From: Aselliscus stoliczkanus
Lineage: Eukaryota > Chordata > Mammalia > Chiroptera > Hipposideridae
Assembly (NCBI GenBank): GCA_033961575.1
Contig: CM066740.1
Coordinates: forward strand, 64,199,117-64,263,116
DNA: 64,000 nucleotides
Reading direction: 5' to 3'
The translations under genes were made by a program, and so were the position numbers. Below are positions 1-10,639 of the stretch, one piece after another. Each line of letters opens with the position of its first letter. Positions within the stretch are counted from its first letter, which is position 1. The notes beneath the pieces are model-generated. The model had not been told where the DNA came from. It worked only from the letters and a program-made list of their open reading frames with translations, and ran no database searches.

Positions 1-1936
1 ACCCATGTTTACTCTGTAGAAATCAAGAAGAGTTTGGGCTTTCAACAGTTTATTTTAACTCTGTTTTCTTTTTAACTATTTAATAGAGTTTAGAATCTGC
101 AACTTGTTTATGCTCTTTAGAAAAGAGTTTAACTACTGAGGGTTGGAAGGACAAACTGCATTAGACATCATCAAATGGAACTGAGCTGCAAAAGTTTTTT
201 AAAAATTTGATGGCCAGAAGCAGATGCCTACTGTAAACGGATGGGAAAATGAAAATAAGATCTAAAAAAAAATCTTTCTAAATTTTCTCAAAGTTGACAT
301 TTATGTTAAGTTTTTAAGCTGTTTGATGCATCTTTTTGATGAATATTTTGGCAGGTATATTATTTCCAGTTAGAAATATGAAGATGAAACATCTCTCATG
401 GCATTTTAGTTCATTCCTATCAATTTCATCTTCATGGGCACAGCATAAAGAAATATATATTGTATCAGAAACTGTCAGAACCTTAGAAAAGATTACTGTC
501 CAGTTCAATGCTATGATTCAGTGGAGTCTTGTTTATTATTTTTCTAAAGAAATCTGATAATAAAGAGAAAAGAGTGCTTAGGGAGAAATACAAGATGTGT
601 TAAGATAAAACTTGAATTATTTTTCCAAATTTTCTTTTGCATGTAGCAGTCAAAGAAAGGCAGAACGACCCCACTGACCTCCAGATAGAAGATCCTCTAG
701 CAAGCCTCCACTATCTGTGGCAGAACTTCCTTTTTACAAAATTATTTGATGACATTTTCAGAAGATTCTATATTTTTAAAAAAATGTCTGCACATAAATA
801 TTGATTTACTGACTTGTAAATGGCCTTTAAAAGATAGAAATAGGACAGAGATAAATGACAAAGGTGACAACATGAGACGAGTGAGGGATAAGTTGCTTAA
901 TCTAAGAGATGTTAATGCAAAAGACAGAACAATGGTGAATTTTAGCCAATGTTACCAGTGTATTCCATCTGGGTTTGGGCCATGGCCTGCAATAGACCAC
1001 AGCTGTGTCCCAGTAAGAAGCTGCCAGCCACGGCTGTACCATATGAAAAGGAAATGCCCTGGAGCTTGGACTGAAAAGAAAAGAAGGATGGGAGAAAGCA
1101 AGGGAGAGAGTAAGAAAATTGTTTTGATAGAAATTTTCAGAAGTAGATTGGAGAAGTGGGGAGCAGGAAGGGAAACAGAGGAAGGCGAGCCCTTTGGATC
1201 CACAGCCTCTATTCTGATCCCAGGCTCCAGCTCGCTGCCTTAATTATGAGAGCAGACCAGTGGTCCTGGCAAAACAGCCTGACTTTAACTTCCAGTGTCC
1301 CAGAAATGATGTTTCTCCTGCATTGAAGTATCAACTTTATTTAGCTGATTAAACTTATTTACCAAAGATTGAAACAAAACAAGGTAAAAACAAACACAAA
1401 ATTTTCTTTGCCCCTCTATCTTCCTTCAACCTTTCTTCTGGCCACTTCTACCTTTATTTATTTTCTCTCTCATGGAAAGATCCTGATGGCACCTTACCTT
1501 ATGGGGTTGACTGACCTAAGTTAAGTGAGTTAGATTTCCATACATAACTTGGCTCTAAGCAGAATAAATAAAGTAATAATTAGGTCTCCATAACATAGTA
1601 ACTAAGGGTCTTGAATATTATAAAGACACAGTTACATATTGATTGATGACTAAAAAATGTCCAGATGAAAAATATATAAAATATTAAAATTTCCCAGCAT
1701 CATTCCAGAGAAAATTCTATTAAAAGATATATTATGCAAATCACAACCACAGTCTTTTCTCTAAAATTTAAACATATTACAAACACAAGCACCTTTAAAA
1801 TTACCTTATATTTTATTATCTCTAACTTAAGTAATATAAATTCATTGTTAAATTTAACAAAAATTTTAAAACAATATTAAATAATGCCTCTTTTTCCCCC
1901 TCCCTTTGTGTATGTAAATATGTATCTATCAATTAA
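1..1936. other. Non-repetitive AT-rich DNA, no gene recognised
   Basis: No interspersed repeat, splice-flanked exon or RNA gene could be recognised. A 165-codon open frame lies at 746-1243 (+) with a partly overlapping 83-codon frame on the other strand. Neither resembles a protein family I know, and composition does not change at its edges, so it is left as noncoding. Confidence 0.6.
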
Positions 1937-1990
1937 TCCAGCCAGCCAGCCAGCCAGCAATCCATTCATCCATTCATATATTTATCCATC
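1937..1990. repeat. Microsatellite (CAGC)n followed by ATCC/ATTC-rich repeats
   Basis: About five CAGC units (1937-1958) run into imperfect ATCC/ATTC units (1959-1990). This is a simple tandem repeat of two related tetranucleotides, probably grown by slippage. Confidence 0.85.
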
Positions 1991-2734
1991 CTAATATCTG
2001 TCATCTAATATACCCATTATTTGACATACAATTTAGCAGTGGTCCTTAATATTAAACTATTCACTGAGGTTTTCTTCTTTTTCCTTAAGCATTTTACTGA
2101 TTTAATTAATTAATTTCTTTCCAATGTCATTTTACTCTATATTATTTTAAAGATTTTTATTAAAATGTAGCTAATATAAAATATTATATTAGTTTCAGGT
2201 GTATACAATGGTTCTTCAATATTTACATACCAAAAGAAATGATCATCATCAGAGTCCAGCAACCATCTGACTCTATACCATGCTATCACAATATTATTGA
2301 CTATATTTCGTATGCTGTATATTACATCCCCATGACTTATTTGTTTTATACCTAGAAATGTGAATTTCTTATGCCTCTTCCCCACCTTTCTTAATTTTTC
2401 AATTACAGTTGATATTTAATATTATTTTATATTAATTTCATGTGTACAGCATAGTGGTTAGACATTTGTAGAATTTAAGAACTGATCCTGCTGACTAGTC
2501 TAGTACCCGCCTGACACTATATATAGTTATTACCATATTATTGACTATATTACTTATGCTTTACTTTATATCCCCATGACTATTTTAGAACTACCACTTT
2601 GTACTTTTTAATCCCTTCCTCCTTTTCACCTACCACCAATCCCCTCCTATCCAGCAACCATCAAAATGTACTCTGTGTCCATGGGTATGTTTTTGTTTTG
2701 TTTGATTGTTTTTTGTTGTTGTTGTTCTTTAGAT

Positions 2735-3278
2735 TCCACGTATAAGCAAAACCAAATTGAATCTCTCTTTCTCTGTCTGACGTACTTCACACAGCACGAT
2801 ACCCTCCAGGTCCATCCATGCCACCACAGATGGTAAGAACACAGTCCTTTTCATGGCTAAACAATATTCCATTGTATAGTAAATATGTACCACCTACTCT
2901 GTATCCATTAATTCATCAACAGACATCCAGGTTGCCTCCACATCTTGGCCATTGTAAACAATGCTGCAATGAACATATGGAAGCACATGACCCCTTGAAG
3001 TAGTGTTTTGGGTTTCTTCAGATAAATACCCAGAAGTCGGATTACTGGGCCCCTCTTTGTCTCTTGTTATAGCCTTTGTTTTAAAGTCTGTTTTGTCAGG
3101 CATGAGTATTGCTATACCAGCATATTTTTGTTGTTGTTATTCCATTTTCATGAAATAATGTTTCCCCATCCCTTTACTTTCAGTATCTGTGTCTTTCAAT
3201 CTGAAGTAAATCTCTTGTAAGCAGCATATGTGATGGTTTTGTTTTCTCATCCATTTGACTGCCCCGTATTTTTTTTTA
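2735..3278 (-). pseudogene. L1 copy C ORF2 remnant, endonuclease fused to C-terminus
   Basis: The open frame 2894-3103 (minus) begins with endonuclease-like residues (MPDKTDFKTKAITRDKEG, the region after the second catalytic motif), and at 3049/3050 switches to sequence that lies near the ORF2 C-terminus in other copies (coding for 'GYLSEETQN' upstream of the terminal 'VHCSIVYN' region). After the switch the frame is not that of ORF2: in copy F the same nucleotides are read as FIAVLFTIAKVW. Reverse transcriptase is entirely missing. Copy D has the same join. This is a dead ORF2. Confidence 0.8.
3261..3278. repeat. Left target-site duplication and second T-run of the copy A insertion
   Basis: The sequence 'gccccgtat' plus a T-run matches 'gccccatctttt' at 6591-6602. 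Both belong to copy C's endonuclease region. The right copy shows the L1 endonuclease cut consensus TTTT/AA ('ctttt/aattgg'), as expected for a minus-strand insertion. The T-run merges into the tail of the inserted element, so the exact end is uncertain by a few bases. Confidence 0.7.
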
Positions 3279-3374
3279 TTGGTAAATCATGCTGTGTTTT
3301 ATTTTAGTTGTATTAATTCCCATGTTACCAGCAGGAAAATAAATATATTGGTGAATTGGCTATTTAAAGTACTT
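3279..3374 (-). other. Probable 3'-transduced flank of L1 copy A
   Basis: About 96 bp of non-L1 sequence sits between two T-runs (3270-3278 and 3375-3400) inside one pair of TSDs. Read on the minus strand it follows the L1 poly(A), contains AATAAA (complement at 3298-3303) and ends about 19 nt later in a second short poly(A). This is the arrangement expected when an L1 transcript reads through its own signal and uses a downstream one. Caveat: 'attgg' next to the left T-run also occurs in the target, so a slightly longer TSD is possible. Confidence 0.6.
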
Positions 3375-3916
3375 CTTTTTTTTTTTCCTTTTTTTTTGTT
3401 TTATTAGTTTCAGGTGTACAACACAATGCAATAGTTATACTCTTTATCCCCCAAAGTGACAATCCCCCTCCCCCAGTTCGCCACCCCACTCCCCCCCCAT
3501 ATCATACATATCTATTACAATTCCTTGACTCCCTTCCACAGTATACTCCACATCCCATGACTATCTATATATTCAGTTACCACTGGCATAAAATATTATA
3601 CAACATCAGCTTCAGGTGTACAGTTCAGTGATCAAGCCTCTACTCCATCCAAAATTTTTACAACATTATTATATTCCCCAAACTGTGTTTCATATCCCTG
3701 TGGCAATATTGTAGTTGCCTATTTATGCTATCTAAGCCCTTCCCTTTCCCCCTTATCCCTACCCCCCTTCCAACTAGCAACCCTCAGTTTTTCCTCTATA
3801 TTTATGAGTCTGTTTACTTTGATCGTTCATTCAGTTTTTCAGATTCCACATATAAGTGAGATCATATGGTACTTGTCTTTCTCCGACTGACTTATTTCAC
3901 TTAACATAATAGTCTC
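3375..3916 (-). pseudogene. L1 ORF2 C-terminal tip and 3' UTR (distal part of copy A)
   Basis: Minus-strand sequence from the codons of the terminal ORF2 'ML-SEI-Q-EKDKY' region (about 3916-3830), through the stop, to a G-rich 3' UTR (about 3800-3420, C-rich on plus) and poly(A). The same 3' UTR type is found in copy B (17855-18315) and fragment H (61825-62326). An internal stretch of about 50 bp, present in B and H around 'gtcacatgtcttgttaggg', is missing here. Confidence 0.75.
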
Positions 3917-4061
3917 TTCACAACATTATCCATTACATTCCCAGAACTGCCCCCATATCCCTACGGAAACATTGTAGTCCCACCTACGCTGTCCAAACCT
4001 TCCCCCTCTCCCTCTTCCCCACTCCCTCCCAGCCAGCAACCAGCAGTTTTTCCTTTATATC

Positions 4062-4654
4062 TGCTTGATATGACTTCAATCCTCTTAAATTTACTGAGAC
4101 TTGTTTTGTGGCCTAACGTGGTCTATCTTGGAAAATGTCCCATGTGTACTTGAGAAGAATGTATATTCTGTTTTTTCAGGGTGAAATGCTCTAAAAATAT
4201 CAACAAAGTCCAGCTAGTCTAAAGTGTCACTTAAGGCCCCTCTTTCTGTGTTGATTTTCTGTCTAAAGGGTCTGTCCACTGGTGACAATGGAGTGTTGAA
4301 GTCCCCTACTATGATAGTGTTACTGTTGATCGCTGTCTTTATGTCTGTCAAAATCTGTTATATATAATTAGGAGTTCCTATGTTGGGTGCATAGATGTTT
4401 ATTAGGGTTCTAGTGCCCTTCTTTGTCTTTTATTGTAGTCATTTTAAAGTCTATTTTGTCCAAAATAAGTATTGGTACTCCAGCTTTTTTTTTTTCTCAT
4501 TTCCATTTGCATGAAATATCTTATTCCATCTGTAAACAGCATATACATGTGTCCTACTTTCTTATCCACTCAGCCACTCTCTGTCTTTTGATTGGAGCAT
4601 TTAGCCCATTCACATTTAAAATGATTATTGATAGGTGCATATATGTATTGCCAT
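4062..4654 (-). pseudogene. L1 copy A ORF2, endonuclease domain only
   Basis: The ORF2 start codon is at 4654 (ATGGCAATA..., as in every L1 copy here), 57 nt downstream of the ORF1 stop. It encodes the apurinic-endonuclease-like domain with recognisable N-terminus (LNAPIKR), 'NIYAPNIG' and 'VGDFNTP' regions. About 50 bp is deleted around the second catalytic motif (the QETYL codons seen in copy B at 17297-17352 are gone), and an A-run near 4487 shifts the frame. At 4061/4062 the sequence leaves ORF2 just before the final S/C-D-H motif, so the catalytic histidine is absent. Not functional. Confidence 0.8.
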
Positions 4655-4710
4655 TTTGTTATTTGTATTCCTGGTGTTCATGGGTTAGCTTGATTACCCC
4701 TTTCTTTTGT

Positions 4711-5586
4711 TTAAAAAAAAAACCCTTTTAACATTTCTTGCAATGCTGGCTTGGTGGTAATGAATTCCTTAAGCTTATTCTTTTCTGAGAACCTCTTTAT
4801 TTCTCCTTCAATTTTAAGTGATAGCCGTGCTGGGTAGAGCAATCTTGGTTGTAGGCCTTTATTTTGTGTCACTTTGAATATCTCCTGCCACTCCCTTCTG
4901 GCCTGCAGAGTTTCTGTTGACAAGTCAGCTGTTAGTCTAACAGGAGTTCCTTTGTATGTAACCTGCTGTCTTTCTCTTGCTGCCTCTAGGATTCTGTCTC
5001 TGTCTTTAACTTTTGCCATTTTAACTATGATGTGTCTTGGTGTGGACATGTTTGGGTTCAGCTTGTTTGGAACCCTCTGCACTTCCTGGGCATATATGTT
5101 GATTTCCTTCACCAGGGTAGGGAAGTTTTCAGTCATTATTTTTTCAAATACATTCTCGACCCCTTGCTTCTTCTCTTCTCCTTCTGGTATTCCTATGAGT
5201 CCAAGGTGGTCGCGCTTCACCTTGTCCCATAGGGCTCTTAAACTATTTTCATTGTTTTTTATTCTTTGGTCTTTTTGTTGTGCCAACTGGGAGATTTCTG
5301 CTATTTTGTCTTCCAAATTGCTGATCCGCTCCTCTCCTTCATTTTCTCTACTGGTGATTCCTTTGAATGTGTTCTTCATTTCAGTGATTGTATTCTTTAG
5401 TTCTAACTGGTTGTTTTTTATGATTTGTCTATCCTTCCTTATGTCCTCACTAAGTTTGTTAAACATTCTTATCATCAGTGTTCTAAACTCTGTCTCTGAA
5501 AGACTGGATCCCTCTGTTTCATTTGGTTCCATTTCTAGAGGTTTCTTCGGATCTTTTACTTGTGACATGTTTCTTTGTTTCCCCAT
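4711..5586 (-). CDS. L1 ORF1 protein (RNA-binding chaperone), intact open frame
   Basis: A 291-codon frame, open from the conserved start (MGKQRN) to the stop. L1 ORF1p trimerises, binds L1 RNA in the cytoplasmic RNP and acts as a nucleic-acid chaperone during target-primed reverse transcription. Visible parts: basic N-terminus (1-25); coiled coil with regular hydrophobic spacing (about 30-125); RRM-like domain starting at GLIGIPEGEE (about 128) and containing STPRHIIVKM (181-190); C-terminal domain with LTADLSTETLQARREW (218-233) and YPARLSL (251-257). It is shorter than human ORF1p (338 aa), mostly in the N-terminus and coiled coil. Upstream is its own L1 5' UTR; downstream is a broken ORF2. 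This is the only undamaged L1 frame in the window. Intactness does not show expression. Confidence 0.85.
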   Translation of the reverse strand: MGKQRNMSQVKDPKKPLEMEPNETEGSSLSETEFRTLMIRMFNKLSEDIRKDRQIIKNNQLELKNTITEMKNTFKGITSRENEGEERISNLEDKIAEISQLAQQKDQRIKNNENSLRALWDKVKRDHLGLIGIPEGEEKKQGVENVFEKIMTENFPTLVKEINIYAQEVQRVPNKLNPNMSTPRHIIVKMAKVKDRDRILEAARERQQVTYKGTPVRLTADLSTETLQARREWQEIFKVTQNKGLQPRLLYPARLSLKIEGEIKRFSEKNKLKEFITTKPALQEMLKGFFF

Positions 5587-6590
5587 TCTGGCTGTCGCTC
5601 TGGAATTGCTTTTATGTATTAGATCACCAGGAGAGCCCTGGCTGGATCATGCAGGCACACTGCTCACGGCCCAACACTCCCAGGCAAACTCCCAGTCTCA
5701 GGCTGTTCCAATCAGCCGCTCGCAGATCAGGCTGAGTAGCCTGACAGTCAATCACCAGCCTGGCAACTCTGCAAGTGCAGTGCGGTGAGCCGGAACCCTA
5801 GGCGGTTTGCGCACTCCCACATCTCAGTGAGCAGCCTGTTGGAGCTGGAGGGCACGCGCCCAGCATTTCCCTGGCAACGCAGTGTAAGCCAGGTGGAGGG
5901 TGGGGATCCAAGGCCGCATGTGCGTGCACACGCACACACGCACTTCTGCGCCAATTCCACCAGACCAATGAGGCCCCAGACCTGATCCTCTGTGGGAGGG
6001 CCCAACCCTGACAAGATGGCGCCCTTCTTACATGTCTCGCGTGCAGGCTCCACACCACGGGAACAACAGTCCAAAAACCTCCAGCCTTTGCACCAAAGGT
6101 GCTCAGTTCAGTCAGTCCCTGCAGGCTCCCAGGCTCACACAGCCACTCCATCCACCAGGAACCAGGTAAGTGCTCACCAGCGAGCAAGCCCATGCACCGG
6201 CCCCACTGATTCTCTCGGGGCTCTTAGCCTCAGCAAGCTAAGCAAAGAGAGTCCTCACTAATTTACTGCCAGCTATCTTGGAACTTCTCTTCCCGACAAA
6301 GGAACTCTGGGCTGGTGAGCCTGGTGTGCAGCCGGAGGGTCTCTCCCCCAACCAGAGAAGCTTCCCCACAGCTGGGGCCTCCCTCACGGGGTTCACCCTC
6401 TCTTGTCTCCGCCCGTCCTACCAGACCCAATGTGGCCTCCTCTTTAAGTTCTTCATTTAGTGGTTCTGTTCATCCAGTGTTCTGGGGAACTCCAGGGTTG
6501 AATGCTGTATAATTTGCTTGTAATTTTGGTGTGATCCTGGGAGGTAGTTAGCACAGCGTCTGTCTATTCCGCCATTTTACTGGAAGTCCT
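5587..6590 (-). promoter_or_regulatory. L1 copy A 5' UTR with internal promoter
   Basis: About 1 kb of GC- and CpG-richer sequence between the L1 5' end and ORF1. The start contains 'aaaatggcgg', a YY1-type motif positioned as in other mammalian L1 promoters. The sequence is closely related to the copy B 5' UTR (15243-16252): both contain matching 'gttccaatcagccgctcgca' type stretches (on opposite strands). Promoter activity is inferred from the family. Confidence 0.7.
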
Positions 6591-6699
6591 GCCCCATCTT
6601 TTAATTGGAACTCTTAATCTATTTACATTGAAAGTAATTGTTGGTAGATATGTATTTATTGCCATTTTATTATTCCTATATATTTTTTTCACTTTAAAG

Positions 6700-7585
6700 A
6701 AGTCCATCTAAAATTCCTTGTAATTGTGGTTTTGTGTTAGTGAACTGCTTTAGCTGTTTCATGTTTGGGAAACTATTTATCTATGCTTGATTCTAAATGA
6801 TAGCTTTTCTGGAGAGAGTAATTTTGGTTATAGGTCCTTGGCTTTCATCACTTTGAATATTTATGCCAATCCCTTCTGGTCTGCAAAGTTTCTTTTGAGA
6901 AAACATCTTACAGTCTTATGGGAGCTCCCTCATTGGTAACTAACTGCTTTTCTTTTGCTTCTTTTAAGATTCTCTCTTTGTCTTTAACCTTTGGCATTTT
7001 AATTATGGTGTGTCTTGGTGTGGGCCTGTTCGGTTTCATCTTGTTTGGGTCTCTCTGCACTTCCTGGGCTTCTATGTCTGTTTCCTTTGCCAGGTTAAGG
7101 AAGTTTACCATTGTTATTTGTTCAAATAGGCTTTCAATACCATGCTCTCTCTCTTCTCCTTCTGGTACCCCTATGATGTGAATATTGGTATGCTTGATGT
7201 TGTCACAGAGGTCCCTTAAACTATTCTAATTTTGTTTTTTATTCTTTTTTTTTTTTCTATTCTATTTGGGTGTTTTGTGCTACTTTAGCTTCTAAATCAC
7301 TGATTCGATCCTCTGCTTCATCTAATATAGTATTGTTTCCCTCAAATGTAGTCTTCATTTCTGTTATTGTATTCTTCATTCCTGATGGGTTATTTTTTAT
7401 GTTTTCTATCTTCATGTTTATGTTTCCTATCTCTTTATTGAAGTTCTCACTTAGATAATTGAGCATCTTTATAACCAAGGTTTTGGACTCTGCATCTGGT
7501 AGATTGCTTACCTTCATTTTGTTTAGTTCTTTATCTGGGGTTTTGTTGTGTTCTTTATTTGGGTCATATTTCTTTGTCTCCCCAT
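6700..7585 (-). pseudogene. L1 copy C ORF1, frameshifted
   Basis: The start codon at 7585 (MGRQRN-like) is kept. Coiled-coil coding sequence is open at 7517-7257 (KVSNLPDAES..., heptad-rich NKEIGNINMKIENIKNN), then disrupted by an expanded T-run at about 7240-7256. The RRM and C-terminal region is open at 7111-6908 (EAQEVQRDPNKMKPNR, then TPRHTIIKMPKVKDKERIL) before further stops. Same domain order as the intact ORF1 in copy A but clearly a different, older subfamily. Confidence 0.8.
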
Positions 7586-9018
7586 TTTGGCTGCCTCCCC
7601 ATGTTTTTGTTTATTTCTGTGTTTTAGGTAGGGCTTCTATGTTTTCTGGTCTTAGGAAAGTGCCTTATGTAGTAGGTGTGATGTGGGATTCTTTGGTGCA
7701 GTCTTCCTGGTCAGCTGATTTGGGTACTCCAGGTGTATTTCTTGTGTGGGTTGTGTGTGCTCTCCTGTTGTAGTTGAACCTGGGTGGCTGTTTGCACATC
7801 AGTGGGAAGGATTGATCCTTGAGCTGAATGATTATGAAAACTGGCTATGACTACAGTGGAGAAGCTGCTGTGCAGGGGCTGATCTTATGGAGCAGGATTT
7901 GCTTCAACAGGGCTCTGGTGCCTTCTCAGTGTTCTCTTTGGGAGTGTCATCCGCAGAAGTGACCATCTGATTCTCTGGTTGCATCCGAAGGTGGCCCCTG
8001 GACATGCCAGCCCTGAGGCATTTGAGAGGGGTTCCACCACAGGTCAAGTTCAGCCTCAGCCTGTGCACTACCTGGGGACACATGGCATGAGCAACAAAGC
8101 AATCCTCAAATGGCTGCCACTCACACTGGACTTAGAGGTGACTCCAGAGGCCAAGCCACAAATGAAAGCCAGTTGCTGCTAAGCCCCAAGGTGAATTTAG
8201 GACTACTCAGCCAGAGGTGCAGGACACTCTAAAGCCATATGCTGCTTGTTTGGGTTTTGCAAACCTTTGAAAGATTTTAGGAAAGTCTGGAGCATGAGCC
8301 AAGACAGGCTGTTTATGAAGACAAGCCATTGGAAGAGGCTTGGGTGTGCCCAAAAGTTTCAGTGAATTAGAAGGGCAAGGTAAACAAATGGTGTTTGTCA
8401 GGTTGATGGAAATTATATATGGCAGCTGCCTGTGTCAGCACTCTGAGATTGGTAAGAGCTCAAGAAAGAAACAATGGCTTCCACCAGCTCCTTCATCCAG
8501 GAGAAAGCTGCCCCTCCATCTCTCACCCTGCAGACAGACAACTCAGTTCCCCACCTCCTCCATGTGTCCCTGCTGCCTTTCAAGCTGCTGGCCCAGTGCA
8601 GGTATGTCCCTTAGTGAGTAAGTCCATGCATGGGCCTTTTAAAAGGAACACCTGGAACTCTGGCTGCCCTTGTCTCATTCAGCTACAATCTCTGCTGCTT
8701 TTCAAAGTCAGAATGTATGGGCATTTCTCTTCCTGGCACTGAAACTCTGGGCTGGAGATCTGGTGTAGAGCTGGGACCTCCACAGCCAAGATATCCCTCC
8801 CAATTTTTAATGGTCATACATGGGTATGGGACCAGCCTGTTTCACATCACTACCCCTCCTACCAGTCTCTTCTGTATGTTCTTAATTGTAGGGCTTCAGT
8901 TCAGCTAGACTTCAGGCAATTCTCAATGATGGTTGTTCTGTAGTTTAGTTGTAATTGTGATGTAGTCATGACAGGTGTAAAGCACAGCATTTAACTACTT
9001 CACCATCTTGACCAAATC
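7586..9018 (-). promoter_or_regulatory. L1 copy C 5' UTR
   Basis: L1 5' UTR of the type shared with copies D (12330-13765) and E (49714-51456): 'gtcaagatgg' at the start, then a long stretch rich in short glutamine/alanine-like CAG and CCA words. The AAGATGG near the 5' end is a YY1-type motif. Many CpGs have decayed, consistent with age. Confidence 0.65.
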
Positions 9019-9927
9019 CTTATTTAATTTAATACCAATGCAAAAATGTGAGCTCTAATGAAGTAGGCTGCCTTGTTCACAGGAAACTAAATTTTAAGTA
9101 TAAATTTATACTGTTTGCTCCAAGTTTGATTATAGAAAAAAATAATATTTCAATTTAGATCCCATTTGTAATTCAAAATTGTGTTCACAAAATACCTATG
9201 ATCTTGTATAGCTTTAAACCCTGAAAATATTCTCCTAACTCCTCTGTATGATTTTAGATGGAATTTTTTATAGTTAGTAAAAGCAAAATTGAAGAAAACC
9301 TCAAAAGCAAATATGCAGCTATATTGAAATATGAAGTTGAACTGATTCCAGTAACTAAGCTATGCTATTGGAAATATTTTTATGAGTTTGAGGATATCCA
9401 GTTTTCACTTTCCATCAAAGCCATTTAGTTTATAAGTGTACAGAATTCATTAAAATAAGCAAAACAGGTGTTTAGTGTCAAGAAAGTGAAGATACAGATT
9501 TTTAATACAATTACTTATATAATGCTCCAGTGATGCCTTTCAGAATGACACCTCCATCTGGAAATCCAAGGCTACATGACAAATTCTGTCATCAACAGAA
9601 ACAGCAACTAGCATACACTCACTATTCATTTTAAACTTAGTAATATTATTTCCAACACAAATAAATGTTATTTATAATATATGGAATGTTAACAAAAAGT
9701 TACATTTTAACGGCAAGAAATGACTATATCACCTTTATACAATAATGATGCCATAAAATGTTGGCAATAAATTACATTTAAAAAATAGATTCAATAGAAT
9801 GTCCTTTTAACACTCATTTTGAGGATTTGTCGAACATCTGCCTAGTAGCTATGAATGCTACAATGGATTTTGCTACTTAAATCTTTTTTTTTTTTTTGAT
9901 ACTCTAAAGAATTTCTTTTTTTTTCTT
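9019..9927. other. Non-repetitive DNA between L1 copies C and D
   Basis: AT-rich sequence with T-runs at about 9886-9930. I see no gene, RNA or recognisable repeat; short old fossils could be missed by eye. Confidence 0.5.
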
Positions 9928-10415
9928 TTTAAAGAGATTTTTATTAAAATATAGTTAACATCCAATATTATACTAGTTTCAGGTGTACATCATAGTTATT
10001 CAACTGTACCCACCTAGCAATATACAGAGTTATTACCACATTATTGATTATACCCCATTGCTAAAGAAGTGATCACCATGATAAGCCCAGCAGCCATCTG
10101 ACACCATACCACGCTATCACAATATTATGGACTCTATTCTCTTTACTGTACATTACATCCCCATGACTTATTTATTTTAATCTGGAACTTTGAATTTCTT
10201 ATTCTTCTTTATCTTCCCCCTTTTTTTAATTTTTCAATTAGAGTTGGCATTCAATGTTATTTTATATGAATTTCAATTGTACAACAAAGTGGTTAGACAT
10301 TTATATAATTTAGGAAGTGATGAATAACTGTACATAGTTATTATCATATTGTTTATTATATTCCCTATACTTTACATCCCCATCACTGCCGTGTAACAAC
10401 CAATTTGTATTTCTT

Positions 10416-10509
10416 TTATTTTTAGCTGAGCCATCCTGCCACCTTTGGCAGCTTAATAGCAGCTCAGCTCGGGCTGGGCATCGAACTGCTGTTGCTCAGA
10501 GCTCAGCTT
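10416..10509 (-). mobile_element. tRNA-derived SINE, type 2, in L1 copy D 3' UTR
   Basis: A 94 bp element, shorter at its 5' end than its sister at 11955-12099. It starts 'ggttaagctgagctctgagc' on the minus strand, has a B-box-like 'agcagttcgatgccc' and ends 'gatggctcagct' plus an A-rich tail. Near-perfect 18 bp TSDs at 10398-10415 and 10510-10527 (aaccaatttgtatttctt versus aaccaatgtgtacttctt). Confidence 0.85.
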
Positions 10510-10639
10510 AACCAATGTGTACTTCTTAATCCCTTCCCCTCTTCACCCACCCCTAATCCTCCTCCCGTCTGGCAACTATTAAATGTTCTCTGTATCTATG
10601 AGTTTGATTCTGTTTCATTTATTTATTTTGTTTTTTGAT

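Larger units (their letters stand above)
2148..3278 (-). mobile_element. L1 copy C, 3' part (ORF2 C-terminus and 3' UTR)
   Basis: This is the downstream part of an old minus-strand L1. Reading right to left: endonuclease-coding remnant (to about 3050), an abrupt change to ORF2 C-terminal sequence (about 3049-2735), then a 3' UTR made of two related modules (about 2690-2400 and 2400-2148), each with a 'caggtgta'-type phrase and a 'catccccatgact' phrase, ending near an A-rich tail (T-rich on the plus strand). The element continues at 6591-9018; the gap is filled by L1 copy A. The left boundary is judged from where L1 similarity stops, so it is good to about 20 bp. Confidence 0.85.
3375..6590 (-). 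mobile_element. L1 copy A, internally deleted, inserted in copy C
   Basis: A minus-strand L1 with an intact 5' end ('cttccagtaaaatggcgg', near 6590), a 1 kb 5' UTR, an open ORF1, the ORF2 start and most of the endonuclease, then a jump at 4061/4062 into 3'-terminal sequence. A second discontinuity at 3916/3917 switches from partial 3' UTR back to the ORF2 C-terminus ('gagactattatg'), followed by a more complete 3' UTR and A-tail. The element therefore has one and a half 3' ends. Its target is copy C, so it is younger than C, which fits its better-preserved ORF1. Confidence 0.85.
6591..9018 (-). mobile_element. L1 copy C, 5' part (5' UTR, ORF1, ORF2 start)
   Basis: Continuation of the L1 at 2148-3278 beyond the copy A insertion. 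On the minus strand: 5' end at about 9018 with 'gtcaagatggtgaag', a 5' UTR of 1.4 kb, ORF1 (7585 to about 6700), and the first ORF2 codons up to the insertion (ATG at 6665). The right edge is where 'gatttggtcaagatgg' stops and non-repetitive DNA begins. Confidence 0.85.

Noticed and set aside
1937..1958. CRISPR-like direct repeats
   Set aside because: Simple (CAGC)n microsatellite; no spaced repeats anywhere in the window.
3261..3285. TSD of copy A extending to 'attgg' on both sides
   Set aside because: Possible, but the TTTT/AA cut site in the right copy ends the TSD before it; with the longer TSD the 96 bp segment would lack a tail.
4874..5788. 304-codon plus-strand frame
   Set aside because: Antisense shadow of the intact L1 ORF1 on the minus strand; hydrophobic composition is the mirror of a lysine/glutamate-rich coiled coil.
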